Source: Conus ventricosus
Lineage: Eukaryota; Mollusca; Gastropoda; Neogastropoda; Conidae
Length of the DNA stretch: 64,000 nucleotides
Assembly: GCA_018398815.1 (NCBI GenBank)
Contig: CM031610.1
Location: forward strand, 36,475,016-36,539,015
Reading direction: 5' to 3'
The notes under the pieces are model-generated. The model was not told where the DNA came from, searched no databases, and saw only the letters and a list, made by a program, of their open reading frames with translations. This document shows, piece by piece, positions 14,701 to 22,808 of the stretch. Position 1 is the first letter of the stretch. Each line of letters starts with the position of its first letter. The position numbers and the translations under genes are program-made.

Positions 14701-15134
14701 ATGGAATTAGAAGTAGCTAAAGGGCATGCAGGATGGTACGACACGTCCGATTACCCTAAAGACTCGCCTTTACATTCAATTACTAACAAGAAGGTTTTAG
14801 GAAAGATGAAGGATGAATTATCTGGAAAGGTGATCAAGGAGTATGTGGGGTTAAGGTCAAAAATGTACAGTATTTCGAGCCAGGAGAAAATCATTAAGAA
14901 AGCAAAGGGAATATCTCGCAGCGTTGTGCAGTCAAACATATCACATGACAATTACAAAGAAGCATTGTTTGGCAATAAGACTTTTCATCATGACAACGTA
15001 AAACTACGATCTAATCTACATGAGATCAACACAACTGTTGTAACAAAGAAGTCATTAGATAGAACAAACACAAAACGGGTGTTTGTTATCCAGAGTTTTC
15101 ATATGCAATTGGGCACTGGAGAACCGTAAATTAA
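11729..15134 (+). pseudogene. polB: protein-primed family B DNA polymerase (frames broken by about 5 indels)
   Basis: Replicative polymerase of the element. The start ATG at 11729 opens MAEIYEGQDELFERN, the usual N-terminal style of this family. In order are seen: a CxxC...HxxxC finger-like segment (12597-12660), exonuclease motif I YADFES (about 12757-12774), an HNH-like DHDHISGKF...HNKCN segment (13098-13150), Exo II HNLRGYDSH (13198-13225), Exo III YLMADVCLLADIF (about 13605-13645), motif A DANNLYGWAM (just after 13900), motif B NSCFGKTMEN (about 14364-14400) and motif C YTDTDSF (14644-14664). All catalytic acids are present. The frame shifts near 11795, 12190, 13222, 13900 and 15088, each by one or two bases, mostly in short runs. 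The total of about 1130 codons matches full length. The stop TAA at 15132-15134 abuts the stop of the converging integrase. It is either an intact gene with consensus errors or a recently decayed copy. Confidence 0.85.
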
Positions 15135-16085
15135 TTAAAGCGGAACTGTGCCCGGTGGGATTATCTGCAGTTCTTCCTTCACAAAAGATCTTTGAGGAGC
15201 TGGTTGTTTTGTTGTGTCAGTTTCTCGTAAATAATACACGGGCGGATTCATTTTTACAATTCTTTTTATTTCATACGGATCAACACTCCAAACTGGATCT
15301 GTTGCCCTGATGCGAGTGTCCCCTTCTGCTTCCCCCGGTAAATAAAGGTACCTTACTTTTAAACCAAACGGCAATAGTTTGCCGGATGAAGACTCTCCTT
15401 CAGCTACATTTATTGTTTTTCTTTTGATTGCTTGTACTGGCTTTAACCCTTTAAATTCTTCATTATTCATTGCGCGCAAAACTGAGGGCAGTCTTCTGAC
15501 CCATTCTGTGTTGCGAGAATTGTCAATCAGCTCTCTGTGATACTGGTAGGAAAAAAGTCTTTCAGCTAACTGTTTGTTAAAGTTTTCAACTAAAGCCTGT
15601 GATCTGTGAACTCCCGGAATGCCTCTTTTAATAGTAACTCTATGTTTTAACAATAATTGATTCACTTGGCCTTTAAATTCTTTCCCATCATCGACTTGAA
15701 TCATGCGAGGATAAGTTAAAGGGCCTCGTTGATATATCAGTTGTATGGCAACAGCAACAGCAGAAGCACTCTTTTGTGTTAATGGTTCCGCATCTTTGTA
15801 TCTTGAAGCTATGTCAATGACTGTGAGTGCGTACTTAAATCTTTTTCGTCTAATCCTATCAGAGGGTAAATATAGAAGATCCATTTGATGGGTGTCGTTT
15901 GGAGTTGTGTTCACAAAGTGCGGTCTCTGTATTCGTTTGGGCGCAGGTAAATAAATTTGCCAAATCGCTTGTTTAGATAACCATTCCTTTGCTGTTTGTT
16001 CACTGACTCCCGCTGCTTGGCTTAGCTTTTTTATTGCCGTGATTCCCTTCCAATATCCTTTGGGCGAATAATAGATTTTGTTCAT
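15135..16085 (-). CDS. int: retroviral-type (rve) integrase of the element
   Basis: An intact 316-residue frame. An N-terminal helix-turn-helix-like segment (residues 15-40, with SEQTAKEWL) precedes the DDE core: HQMDLLYL (D69), a strand FKYALTVIDIASRYKDAEPL, QVDDGKEFKG (D132) and LVENFNKQLAERLF (E167), giving D-x62-D-x34-E spacing. The C-terminal third (VRYLYLPGEAEGDTRIRATD, then SVDPYEIKRIV) resembles the small chromo- or SH3-like tail of Polinton integrases. It would insert the linear element DNA into host chromosomes. It is transcribed against the polymerase, and the two stop codons touch. Unlike the polymerase it is unbroken. Confidence 0.9.
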   Translation of the reverse strand: MNKIYYSPKGYWKGITAIKKLSQAAGVSEQTAKEWLSKQAIWQIYLPAPKRIQRPHFVNTTPNDTHQMDLLYLPSDRIRRKRFKYALTVIDIASRYKDAEPLTQKSASAVAVAIQLIYQRGPLTYPRMIQVDDGKEFKGQVNQLLLKHRVTIKRGIPGVHRSQALVENFNKQLAERLFSYQYHRELIDNSRNTEWVRRLPSVLRAMNNEEFKGLKPVQAIKRKTINVAEGESSSGKLLPFGLKVRYLYLPGEAEGDTRIRATDPVWSVDPYEIKRIVKMNPPVYYLRETDTTKQPAPQRSFVKEELQIIPPGTVPL

Positions 16086-16092
16086 TTTTTAC

Positions 16093-16500
16093 TCAGCCAA
16101 TATTATGTGCAACAAAATACACAACGGTCATACCAACGGCAATAAACGCGATTTCTTGCATCTTTTGTTTTTCTGATGGTTGATAAAAGTCACTGAATTT
16201 TGGTGGGGGCAATGTCTGGACCGGTTTGCCTGTTACTAGATAATATTCTTTTATTGCTTGGTCAACATTTTAAAATGTGTAAGCTGCATGCCCCTGTTCT
16301 TTCAGGGTGTCATTAATAAAATCTAACTGCTCAAGTCTCTGCCTTTCATAGGCGTCTTGTGCAGCTGCTAGTTCCTCCATAGCTTTGTTATGTCTTTTTC
16401 TCTCGCCGTCATCCCGCAGTTTACTAAATGCGAAATTACTTCCGCTAAAAGCAAGCGCATTCACCACAGCGCCGCCTATCATTATTGCGAGTGAAGCCAT
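16093..16500 (-). pseudogene. small membrane protein of the element, interrupted by one in-frame stop
   Basis: The first 76 codons read MASLAIMIGGAVVNALAFSG (hydrophobic) followed by a charged helix rich in ERKRH, AAAQDAYERQRLEQLDFIN. A TAA at 16270-16272 ends this frame, but the same frame continues with NVDQAIKEYYLVTGKP, a PPPKFSDFYQPSEKQK linker and a C-terminal membrane segment EIAFIAVGMTVVYFVAHNIG, then stops at 16093. From memory, relatives in other invertebrate elements run through this point, so the full product is probably about 135 residues and the TAA replaces a Lys codon. It could be a minor virion or membrane-associated protein; the function is unknown. It lies just upstream of the integrase on the same strand, probably co-transcribed. 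Confidence 0.6.
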
Positions 16501-16522
16501 TTTTTATAAATGTATTTTTTTC

Positions 16523-16753
16523 TTACATATTTATTTTGTCTGGAATTATTCCTTGCTTAACTAGAAAATCTTTCGTAGCAACCGAAGCTGCAATGATAGC
16601 AATTAGCTTTGCTGAATCCTCAAAGTCTAGTTTGCCAAGATCTGCCGGTTTTATTTTTAACAAGCTTTTACCAAGCATTGAGTATCCTACACTTAGCCCT
16701 CCAATAACAGCAGAATGGTATACAAGGTTAGCAACAGTTTTTTCGGTGCTCAT
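16523..16753 (-). CDS. small conserved element protein, two hydrophobic segments
   Basis: An intact 76-residue frame starting MSTEKTVANLVYHSAVIGGL. A hydrophobic stretch (AVIGGLSVGYSMLGKSLL) and a second one (AKLIAIIAASVATKDFLV) flank a KPADLGKLDFED linker, and the tail is KQGIIPDKI. It is short, membrane-prone and packed 22 bp upstream of the next minus-strand gene, which suggests a polycistronic or shared late transcript. I recall the same small gene beside the previous one in similar elements, but its function is not known to me. Confidence 0.6.
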   Translation of the reverse strand: MSTEKTVANLVYHSAVIGGLSVGYSMLGKSLLKIKPADLGKLDFEDSAKLIAIIAASVATKDFLVKQGIIPDKINM

Positions 16754-16789
16754 TTTTAGAAAATAAAATAATTATAATTATTAAAAAAC

Positions 16790-17366
16790 ATGAACAGTGA
16801 TGATCTCCTACAGCTACAAGGCAGCCTAAACCTTCCTGAACTTATGAATGACCAAGTTGATGACCAAGCTATTATGCCCAAAAAGGAGAGGCTGTATTCT
16901 TTGGCAGCATGTGGAAAAAACAAAACAGTTCCTCGGAACTGAATTCAGCATAGAACAGATTCAACAGATGTCGCCGCAAGACATTTTAAAGTATCATAAC
17001 AGGTATGAAGCGCAGCTGGGGTCTAGAATGGTGAAAAGTGTGGGGCAAACGGTTCTTAGTTTGTACACTAAACTAGTCAGTAGATTTGCTCCCATTGATT
17101 CTGAACAAGATCTTACGTATGATTTAACGCAAGATCCAGTTTTAACAAAGTCATTAGAGTCTCTAGGGTGTAATTTATACTACAGATTTGGAACATTATT
17201 GTCGCCAGCGATCATGGGATTAATTACTTTTAATCATATAGATTTTATTTCCCTTCAAAATGACCGGGCCAGAAAATCAGCAGAATCAGAAAACACTGAA
17301 CCAGGTGGAGAAAGTAACCAAGCCAGAAAATCAGCAGAAAACGCTGAATCAGGCGGAGACCATTAA
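16790..17366 (+). pseudogene. element protein of about 190 residues with a C-terminal membrane segment (one frameshift)
   Basis: The likely start is ATG at 16790 (MNSDDLLQLQGSLNLPEL). The frame shifts once near 16915 at a run of six A, after LYSLAACGK, and continues as KQFLGTEFSIEQIQQMSPQD, then HNRYEAQLGSRM, a DSEQDLTYDLTQDP acidic stretch and LYYRFGTLLSPAIMGLITFN, a candidate membrane segment. The C-terminus is a Lys/Glu/Ser repeat with two ARKSAE copies, overlapping the next gene by 107 bp in another frame. It is divergent from the minus-strand genes across a short AT-rich gap (16754-16789), which likely holds a bidirectional promoter. Function unknown; a structural or membrane role is a guess. 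Confidence 0.55.
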
Positions 17367-17743
17367 AAATCCTGGGCGTGTTGAAGCAGGAAGAAAATTA
17401 GCAGAGTGGAACAGACAAAAAAAATTAATGTTACAGAATATGACTCATCATGAAAACATAACACCTCCAACGCCAGAACAAGTTGATTCAATGCCGGCTA
17501 TAAAAACTCCATGTGATACAAGGGCCCCAAAGTCTTCATGGAATATTGAACTTAAAACTGTTGTCAATATTTGGTGCTCTTGCTGCTGCTGGGGGCGGTT
17601 ATTACGGTTATAAAATATATAAACAACGCTGGCAAAAACAAGAGCCCAAACAATCTCCACCGCTAAATACAGAAGCCGAACACAACTGCACACCAAAACC
17701 GCCAATAACAAAGCATCATTTTGATCCATTTATAATGGAATAA
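17260..17743 (+). pseudogene. small element protein: basic NPGRVEAGRKLAEWN motif plus one membrane segment (one frameshift)
   Basis: The frame starts MTGPENQQNQKTLNQ, includes two imperfect copies of a PENQQ-KTLNQ repeat, then the motif KNPGRVEAGRKLAEWNRQKK, and after a one-base frame change near 17560 a glycine-rich membrane segment FGALAAAGGGYYGYKIYKQ. It ends with a Pro-rich tail at 17743. A basic KxPxRVxAGKxLA motif followed by a single membrane helix recurs, from memory, in related elements, so the two frames are called one gene of about 160 residues. The 5' end overlaps the preceding gene. Function unknown. Confidence 0.55.
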
Positions 17744-17784
17744 TATTTTAAGAACTTAATTTTAATTTTTTATAAAAATAGATC

Positions 17785-18003
17785 ATGGCGTATTATAAAA
17801 TGATAAAGTCAATAAATAAAGACATGGAGTCTATAAAAGACATTTCCATAGACCCAAATTGTAATCAATGCGGTTGCTTCGGATGTAAGACCTTCCTTAA
17901 GATCTATGCAGAGAACGCTGAGCAAGACATCCTCAACGATGACGCGTTTTTTGAGGCGTGTGTGTACTATATTAGACATCTACTATTTAAGATAAAAACA
18001 TAG
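17785..18003 (+). CDS. 72-residue Cys-containing element protein
   Basis: An intact frame starting MAYYKMIKSINKDMESIKD, with a cysteine cluster CNQCGCFGCKTFLKI and a C-terminal FEACVYYIRHLLFKIKT. Four cysteines in eight residues suggest metal binding or disulfides. It is the last gene before the AAGAACTT array. No family name can be given with confidence. Confidence 0.5.
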   Translation: MAYYKMIKSINKDMESIKDISIDPNCNQCGCFGCKTFLKIYAENAEQDILNDDAFFEACVYYIRHLLFKIKT

Positions 18004-18019
18004 CTTGTATTTTTTGATA

Positions 18020-18290
18020 ATTATAAGATAACTTAATAAGAACTTAGTTGTACTTAAAGGATGACTTAATCAAGAACTTATCAAGAACTTGATCAAAAAC
18101 TTATTAAGAACTTAATTAAGAACTTGATCAAGAACTTACTAAAAACTTGGCGCAACTTAATTAAAAACTTAGAAGTAACTTAAGTAAGAACTTGGGGATA
18201 ACTTGAGAATGACTTAAGGGCAACTTAGAAGTAACTCAAGTAAGAACTTGGGAATAACTTAAGTTAAAAACTTAGAAGGAACTTGAGTGT
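18020..18290. repeat. degenerate AAGAACTT-type short repeat array
   Basis: About 25 imperfect copies of (A/T)AAGAACTT(G/A)ATC-like words with 10-14 bp spacing follow the last element gene. Many junctions are palindromic, such as ACTTAATTAAGAACTT and AACTTGATCAAGAACTT, with embedded TTAATTAA and TGATCA. The array could belong to the terminal region of the element or be a host satellite at the insertion edge. Confidence 0.75.
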
Positions 18291-18511
18291 GTGCATGCGT
18301 GGGTGGGGGGTGGGGTGGGGGCAGGACAAAACAAACAACAAACACAAACAAACAACAAACACACATAATAGACAGTCCGGGGGTGGGGGTGGGGGGACGT
18401 GCGTGCGTGGGGTAGGCCAAAACACACAACAAACAAAAAGTAGAACTACTAGGGCCACTTCTTGCTTTGTAACTAAACAGGCTGTGTCTCGCGCGCAACC
18501 TCAATCAACCC

Positions 18512-18691
18512 CAAGTGATCACATAGGGTCGTTTGGCCTAGTTTGCCGCTGAGCTTTGCTGGTGCTGCCGCGCTTTGTAGTCAAGCGATCACATAGGGTC
18601 GTTTGACCTAGTTTGCCACCGAGCTTTGCAGGCGCTGACGTCATTGGCGGCAAGCGATCACATAGGGTTGTTTGGCCTAGTTTGCTGTGCC
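18512..18691. repeat. 69-70 bp tandem repeat, 2.6 copies
   Basis: Units starting CAAGYGATCACATAGGGTCG recur at 18512, 18582 and 18651, each running into TTTGGCCTAGTTTGC and a GAGCTTTGC segment; the third is truncated. Confidence 0.85.
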
Positions 18692-19640
18692 CCTCAGAGT
18701 TACAGCAGTAATTGCTGTAGCCAAGCTTTTATGGCAGCTCTAATCGCCAGTAGTAGTACATCCGGCATTGTATATTTAAAGCATTTATATGAAGATAGTG
18801 CTGGCCACACACTACTCCTCTCCATACTGGTAGATGTACTAAGGTCTGCCTAACCCTATCTAGTTTTGCCAGAACATTCAAAAATCGCCATTCAGTTGCA
18901 TAAGGGCACACTTAAAGGCAGATGAACTGGTTAGAATTAGAAAAGTAGAAAAGTAGACACATCTTAATACACAGATCAGCTTGCCACATAAACACTGAAT
19001 CTGTAGTTAACAATCAATCAAGTCTGATACAAACTGGGAACATTTTTACTTGGGAGGAACAGCAAAAATGTTTTAAATATAAGTTTTTTAGCATACAAAT
19101 CAGCCGTGTTTACCTTCGCCTTAAGAAATGAACGCCATGTTTTTTAAACGTGGCTTTAGCTGTCTCAAGCCAGCTCCCAACAATCAACGCGTAATGGATT
19201 GTTTTGCTTCGGCCAACTTTCAACAATGCAGCGCCATTTTTTAGATAAGGAACAATCTCATCAATAGCCAAACACGTATTAAAACTGGCTGTATCTTTGT
19301 TAACAATATTGCCTTCAACGTTTTCATTTCCTTAAACCAACAAACCTTTAAGATACACAATTCTGTTTTCAGTAAACCGGTTATTAAAATAACACACCCA
19401 CCGCACAGGTAAACCGTCCTGCTCGTCCGACTGTCAGCGAAAGAATGTGTGGGTTACCTAGTCATGTGAGCGGTCGGAAGGCTACGCTTAACTCGCTGAT
19501 TGGCCGGGCTGGGGAACAGCGCCCCCAGGCGGGAGTGTTGGCGTAGGAAGGCTGATGTCATGTTAGGCAGGAAGGAGGGGGGTGAAGAGGAGGGGGAAGA
19601 GGGGTAGAGGAGGTGCGGCAGTATTGATTTTTTGGCCTGT

Positions 19641-19677
<37 letters not shown>

Positions 19678-20085
19678 CGTGCGTGCGGCGCGCGCGCGCG
19701 TTTGTGTGTATGTGTGTGTGTGTGTGCGTGCGTGCGTGTGAGTGAGTGTGTGTGCGTGTGTGTGTGCACGCGCGCGCGTGTAGTGTGTATGTGTGTGTGT
19801 GTGTGTGTGGTTATATATAAAGTTGTAGCTGATTCCATGTCTTCCACACAATTTAATCTATAAAGCTGTTGAAAAAGTATTTGTGATTCAAAACTTTTTC
19901 TAACTTAAAATCCCCACTGTCTGCTATTGCCATACGCAAACTTACACCACCACAGCACTGGGTGAAATAAACACCCCGAGTGCTGGGCAGGTAGGCCGGC
20001 AACTAGCAATTAAAAGCTTACACCGCCCTGACAGAGTTGACAGTACTGAAAAGAGAGCCGTGGGAACAGACACCGTTTGTATATA
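18692..20085. other. receptor intron, no exon seen; TG/CG microsatellite at 19638-19810
   Basis: Unique sequence with an alternating TG/CG purine-pyrimidine tract (19638-19810). No TM3 or TM4 exon is recognisable. Confidence 0.5.
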
Positions 20086-20175
20086 AAGCGCGTTCAGTCA
20101 CGGCTGCTTTTCCCTACGTTACTCTATGGGGCGTGTTCAGTCCTGGCTACTTTCCCTACGCTACTCTCTGAAAAC
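20086..20175. repeat. 40-bp direct duplication
   Basis: Two adjacent copies of GCGTGTTCAGTC followed by a CGGCT/TGGCT and TTCCCTACG segment ending CTACTCT. Short and imperfect. Confidence 0.6.
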
Positions 20176-20266
20176 TTTAGTAAATTAGTATTAAAATGGA
20201 TAACCCTGCACAGTATGTTTGTTTGTAGATAATCGTTATTTTTTGGTTATTGACGTCTTACTTGTC

Positions 20267-20357
20267 AGAGAACTATAAAACCTTAATTCTGGGCCACTTT
20301 CGCCCGAAAACTGGTTGAGGGCGAAAGTGGCCCAGAATGAAGGTTTTATAGTTCTCT
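20267..20357. repeat. near-perfect inverted repeat, 39-bp arms, 13-nt loop
   Basis: The left arm (20267-20305, starting AGAGAACTATAAAACC and ending CACTTTCGCCC) is matched almost base for base by the reverse complement in 20319-20357. The loop is GAAAACTGGTTGA. It could be a small hairpin-forming repeat or a MITE relic. Confidence 0.85.
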
Positions 20358-21091
20358 CCCTGCCTTTGTGACCCATTTTGCTGTCCTTGTTTTTGAAAAT
20401 ATTAGCACGTCTCTGTCTGTCTGTCTGTCTGTCTCTGTCTCTGTCCATCTTATTTGTATACATACGAGACGTCGATCCTTACAGCGGATCTAGAAGAAGA
20501 GTTCATGCCATGGAAACAGATTGTAGGACACTACACATCAGATACACTATCCATATCGCCAATAAACAAGTGCGTCAGACCAGGTGAAGGTCTGCTGACA
20601 TCAGTTAAGAAAAGACATTGGTAAGGCTGTGAAATGAGATTTGATGGCCCTTGCTCAAACAGTCCTCTAGAGAATTTAAGAGGGAGGGAGGCGGTAAAGG
20701 AAGTCGAGGACAACAACAACAACGACGACGACGAGACAATGGACTGAGAACACCGCAGAAAGGACAGGGAAAGTATTCGCAGAGGCCTAGACCTTGACCG
20801 GCGGAACTGGAGCAACCTGGTGAACTGTTCTTCAGTGTGGTGCCCCAATGACTCGCCACAGAGTACAAAGAGAAGAGACGCCAGTTTTTTTCAGTCGTCA
20901 TCACGTCTAGATGTGAAAAAAGAAAAACATTCACAGTGATCACAGGCTGTCCATGCTGTAGTTTTTACTCGTCTGTAGGCATGTTTTTTTGTTGTCGCTG
21001 TTTTGTTGTTTTAGAGTAGGATCATTCAACATGACGAGGCACGGTCCTTTTGGTATAAGGCCTGAAACGTGATGATAAATGGTGCTTCCAG

Positions 21092-21247
21092 GCAGACGTC
21101 GTGGACTCTGTACTACGTGCAGAGGGTGGTGGGGCTGGCACTGCCTCTGGTGCTGATGCTCATCTTCAACGTCCTCCTCATCGTCCTGTCCCGCAAGAGT
21201 CGCAGGGATCTGGGGCAGACCAACCTGCAGCAGCAGACGGAAGCCAG
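21092..21247 (+). CDS. class A GPCR, internal exon (TM5)
   Basis: The acceptor is the CTTCCAG ending at 21091. The exon codes for the second extracellular loop end (QTSWTLYYVQ), TM5 (VVGLALPLVLMLIFNVLLIVL) and a basic third intracellular loop (SRKSRRDLGQTNLQQQTEA). The donor follows AG at 21247. It starts needing two bases from the previous exon and ends with two spare bases, which the A at 22304 completes to an Arg codon, so it joins the next exon exactly. It cannot join the 2656-3296 exon directly, because that one ends in phase 0. Confidence 0.7.
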
Positions 21248-21372
21248 GTCGGGACGTGGTCCGTGGGTTGGGAGTTCGATACTTTGCATGTTTTGTTTTG
21301 TTCGTCCTGCCTTGCTTGGTTTTGTGTACGTTTGACAGGTATTGTTTCAGTGTTGCTATCGGCAGTGTCCAT

Positions 21373-21376
<4 letters not shown>

Positions 21377-21434
<58 letters not shown>

Positions 21435-21591
21435 TCGGTAGGCTATAACAAAAAAACAAAAACAAACGCAGGCATGCACGCACACGCGCACGCATGCACA
21501 CCCCCCACACACACATACACGCACAGAGATAGACAGACAGACAGAGACAGACACACATATACACGCACACAGACAGATAGACAGACAGACA

Positions 21592-21637
<46 letters not shown>

Positions 21638-21660
21638 ACACACACGCACACACACACATT
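21377..21660. repeat. (GA)n and (CA/GACA)n microsatellites
   Basis: A GA run at 21377-21430 and a compound CA, AGAC and CA run at 21480-21660, inside the receptor intron. Confidence 0.95.
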
Positions 21661-22303
21661 CTGTGCACCTGTCGAGTACTGAGCGACAGACTGCAGTGGC
21701 TGAAACGTGTGACATGTTGCCATTGGTAGTTACCGTCCAACAGGCCTTAAAGGAAACAGCTTCAAAATGCTCATCGCTCTTTGTCACGTGTACATATTTG
21801 GGATGGTATATTTTAACCGGAAAAGATGTCTTGCATTACTGGCCTTAGACAGGGTTTCAAACTCGGACACTGGCTGATTGATGAGCCAGTGGACCAACAG
21901 CAACAGTGATACTACTACAACGACTGATTTCAACAATAACAAAAGGCCAGATCATGCTATGACATCTGCCTCCCCATCAGCCCCAAACACACCAAAACAA
22001 AAAGAACAACCAACTATTCGGTCAAGTATTCACTGATTCGGTCACGTGACTTGGGTACGTCCCATGGTCACGTGATCTGAATCGAGAGTTCACTCGGTCG
22101 GCACCAGCATGGCTGAGGAAGATGGCCGGATGGCTGTCGAAAGCTACGAGTGAGTAGCGCATTTTCTTTTGTTGGGAGACTAGGTCTAACTTTCAGGTAA
22201 CAGCAACCAACTATGTCACCAGTCATATTGCTATCCCATCCGCCATCCCACCAGCAAAAAAACGCTATCACCACCATCACCTGCCTCGCCATCTTTCTTC
22301 CAG

Positions 22304-22667
22304 ACACCGCCTGACGCTGGCTGTGGTTTGCATCTCTGTGTGCTGCCTCATCTCCTACCCCATCAGCGTCCTGACCGAGACCATCACCAACGTCCACTGT
22401 TACCAAGGCAACGTCTACCAGTGCGACCGCTTCTTCGTCTACTGTGTCAAGTACGTCACCTTCATTCTCCAGATCATCAACCTGTGCGTCAACTTCTTCT
22501 TCTACCTGGTCTTTGTCAGTCGCTTCCGCCAGATGCTGGCCCTCAGGGTGCGTCGCTGTGGCCCTGGCTCTTGCTGTGCGGCTGTTGCTGCTGCCGTGGA
22601 CAAGCCGCAGACATCGGTGCAGCTGGTGGAGAGGTCGGTGACGAGAAGTTCTGATGGACCGCTTTGA
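22304..22667 (+). CDS. class A GPCR, 3' exon (TM6-TM7, C-tail)
   Basis: The acceptor is CTTCCAG ending at 22303, with a pyrimidine tract before it. The exon codes for TM6 (LTLAVVCISVCCLISYPISVL), a cysteine-bearing third extracellular loop (HCYQGNVYQC) and TM7 (YVTFILQIINLCVNFFFYL), which carries an NxxxNFFFY variant of the NPxxY motif. Helix 8 FVSRFRQML and a Cys-rich tail follow, ending at 22667. This TM7/helix 8 shape is usual in invertebrate peptide receptors; the ligand cannot be told from sequence. Confidence 0.75.
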
Positions 22668-22802
22668 AAAAGGTCTGAGAGACGTCTTCGTTGTGATGTG
22701 ACGATGATACGGCTGAAAAGACTCTGGTGAAGTTATTTTTCAATCCTTCGTGAATTTGGATGCATGTGACTTTAATGATCTTTTGAAATGTGCATTTCTG
22801 AT

Positions 22803-22808
22803 AATAAA
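22803..22808 (+). promoter_or_regulatory. polyadenylation signal AATAAA of the receptor gene
   Basis: AATAAA lies 136 bp after the receptor stop codon and is followed by T-rich sequence (TGTTTTTGTATG), the usual arrangement of an animal 3' end. Confidence 0.6.

Larger units (their letters stand above)
11729..18290. mobile_element. Polinton/Maverick- or adintovirus-like element (right part)
   Basis: A protein-primed family B polymerase, a retroviral-type integrase and five small genes are packed with little spacing in about 6.3 kb. Composition is distinctly more AT-rich than the host DNA around it. The pairing of this polymerase type with an rve integrase is the hallmark of Polintons and of their virus-like relatives, the adintoviruses. 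Polymerase and integrase converge at 15134/15135. A degenerate AAGAACTT array (18020-18290) follows the last gene. Terminal inverted repeats, target duplications, packaging ATPase, protease and capsid genes were not found; they may lie in the blurred stretch to the left or in the gap. The element sits inside an intron of the split receptor gene. Confidence 0.8.

Noticed and set aside
22026..22080. Two CACGTG E-boxes about 30 bp apart in the receptor intron
   Set aside because: The palindrome is short and also occurs in the satellite blocks and TIRs; no support for regulation.
22108..22156. Short ATG frame MAEEDGRMAVESYE as an alternative receptor exon
   Set aside because: The flanking exons at 21092 and 22304 join in phase without it, and it ends in TGA within 14 codons.
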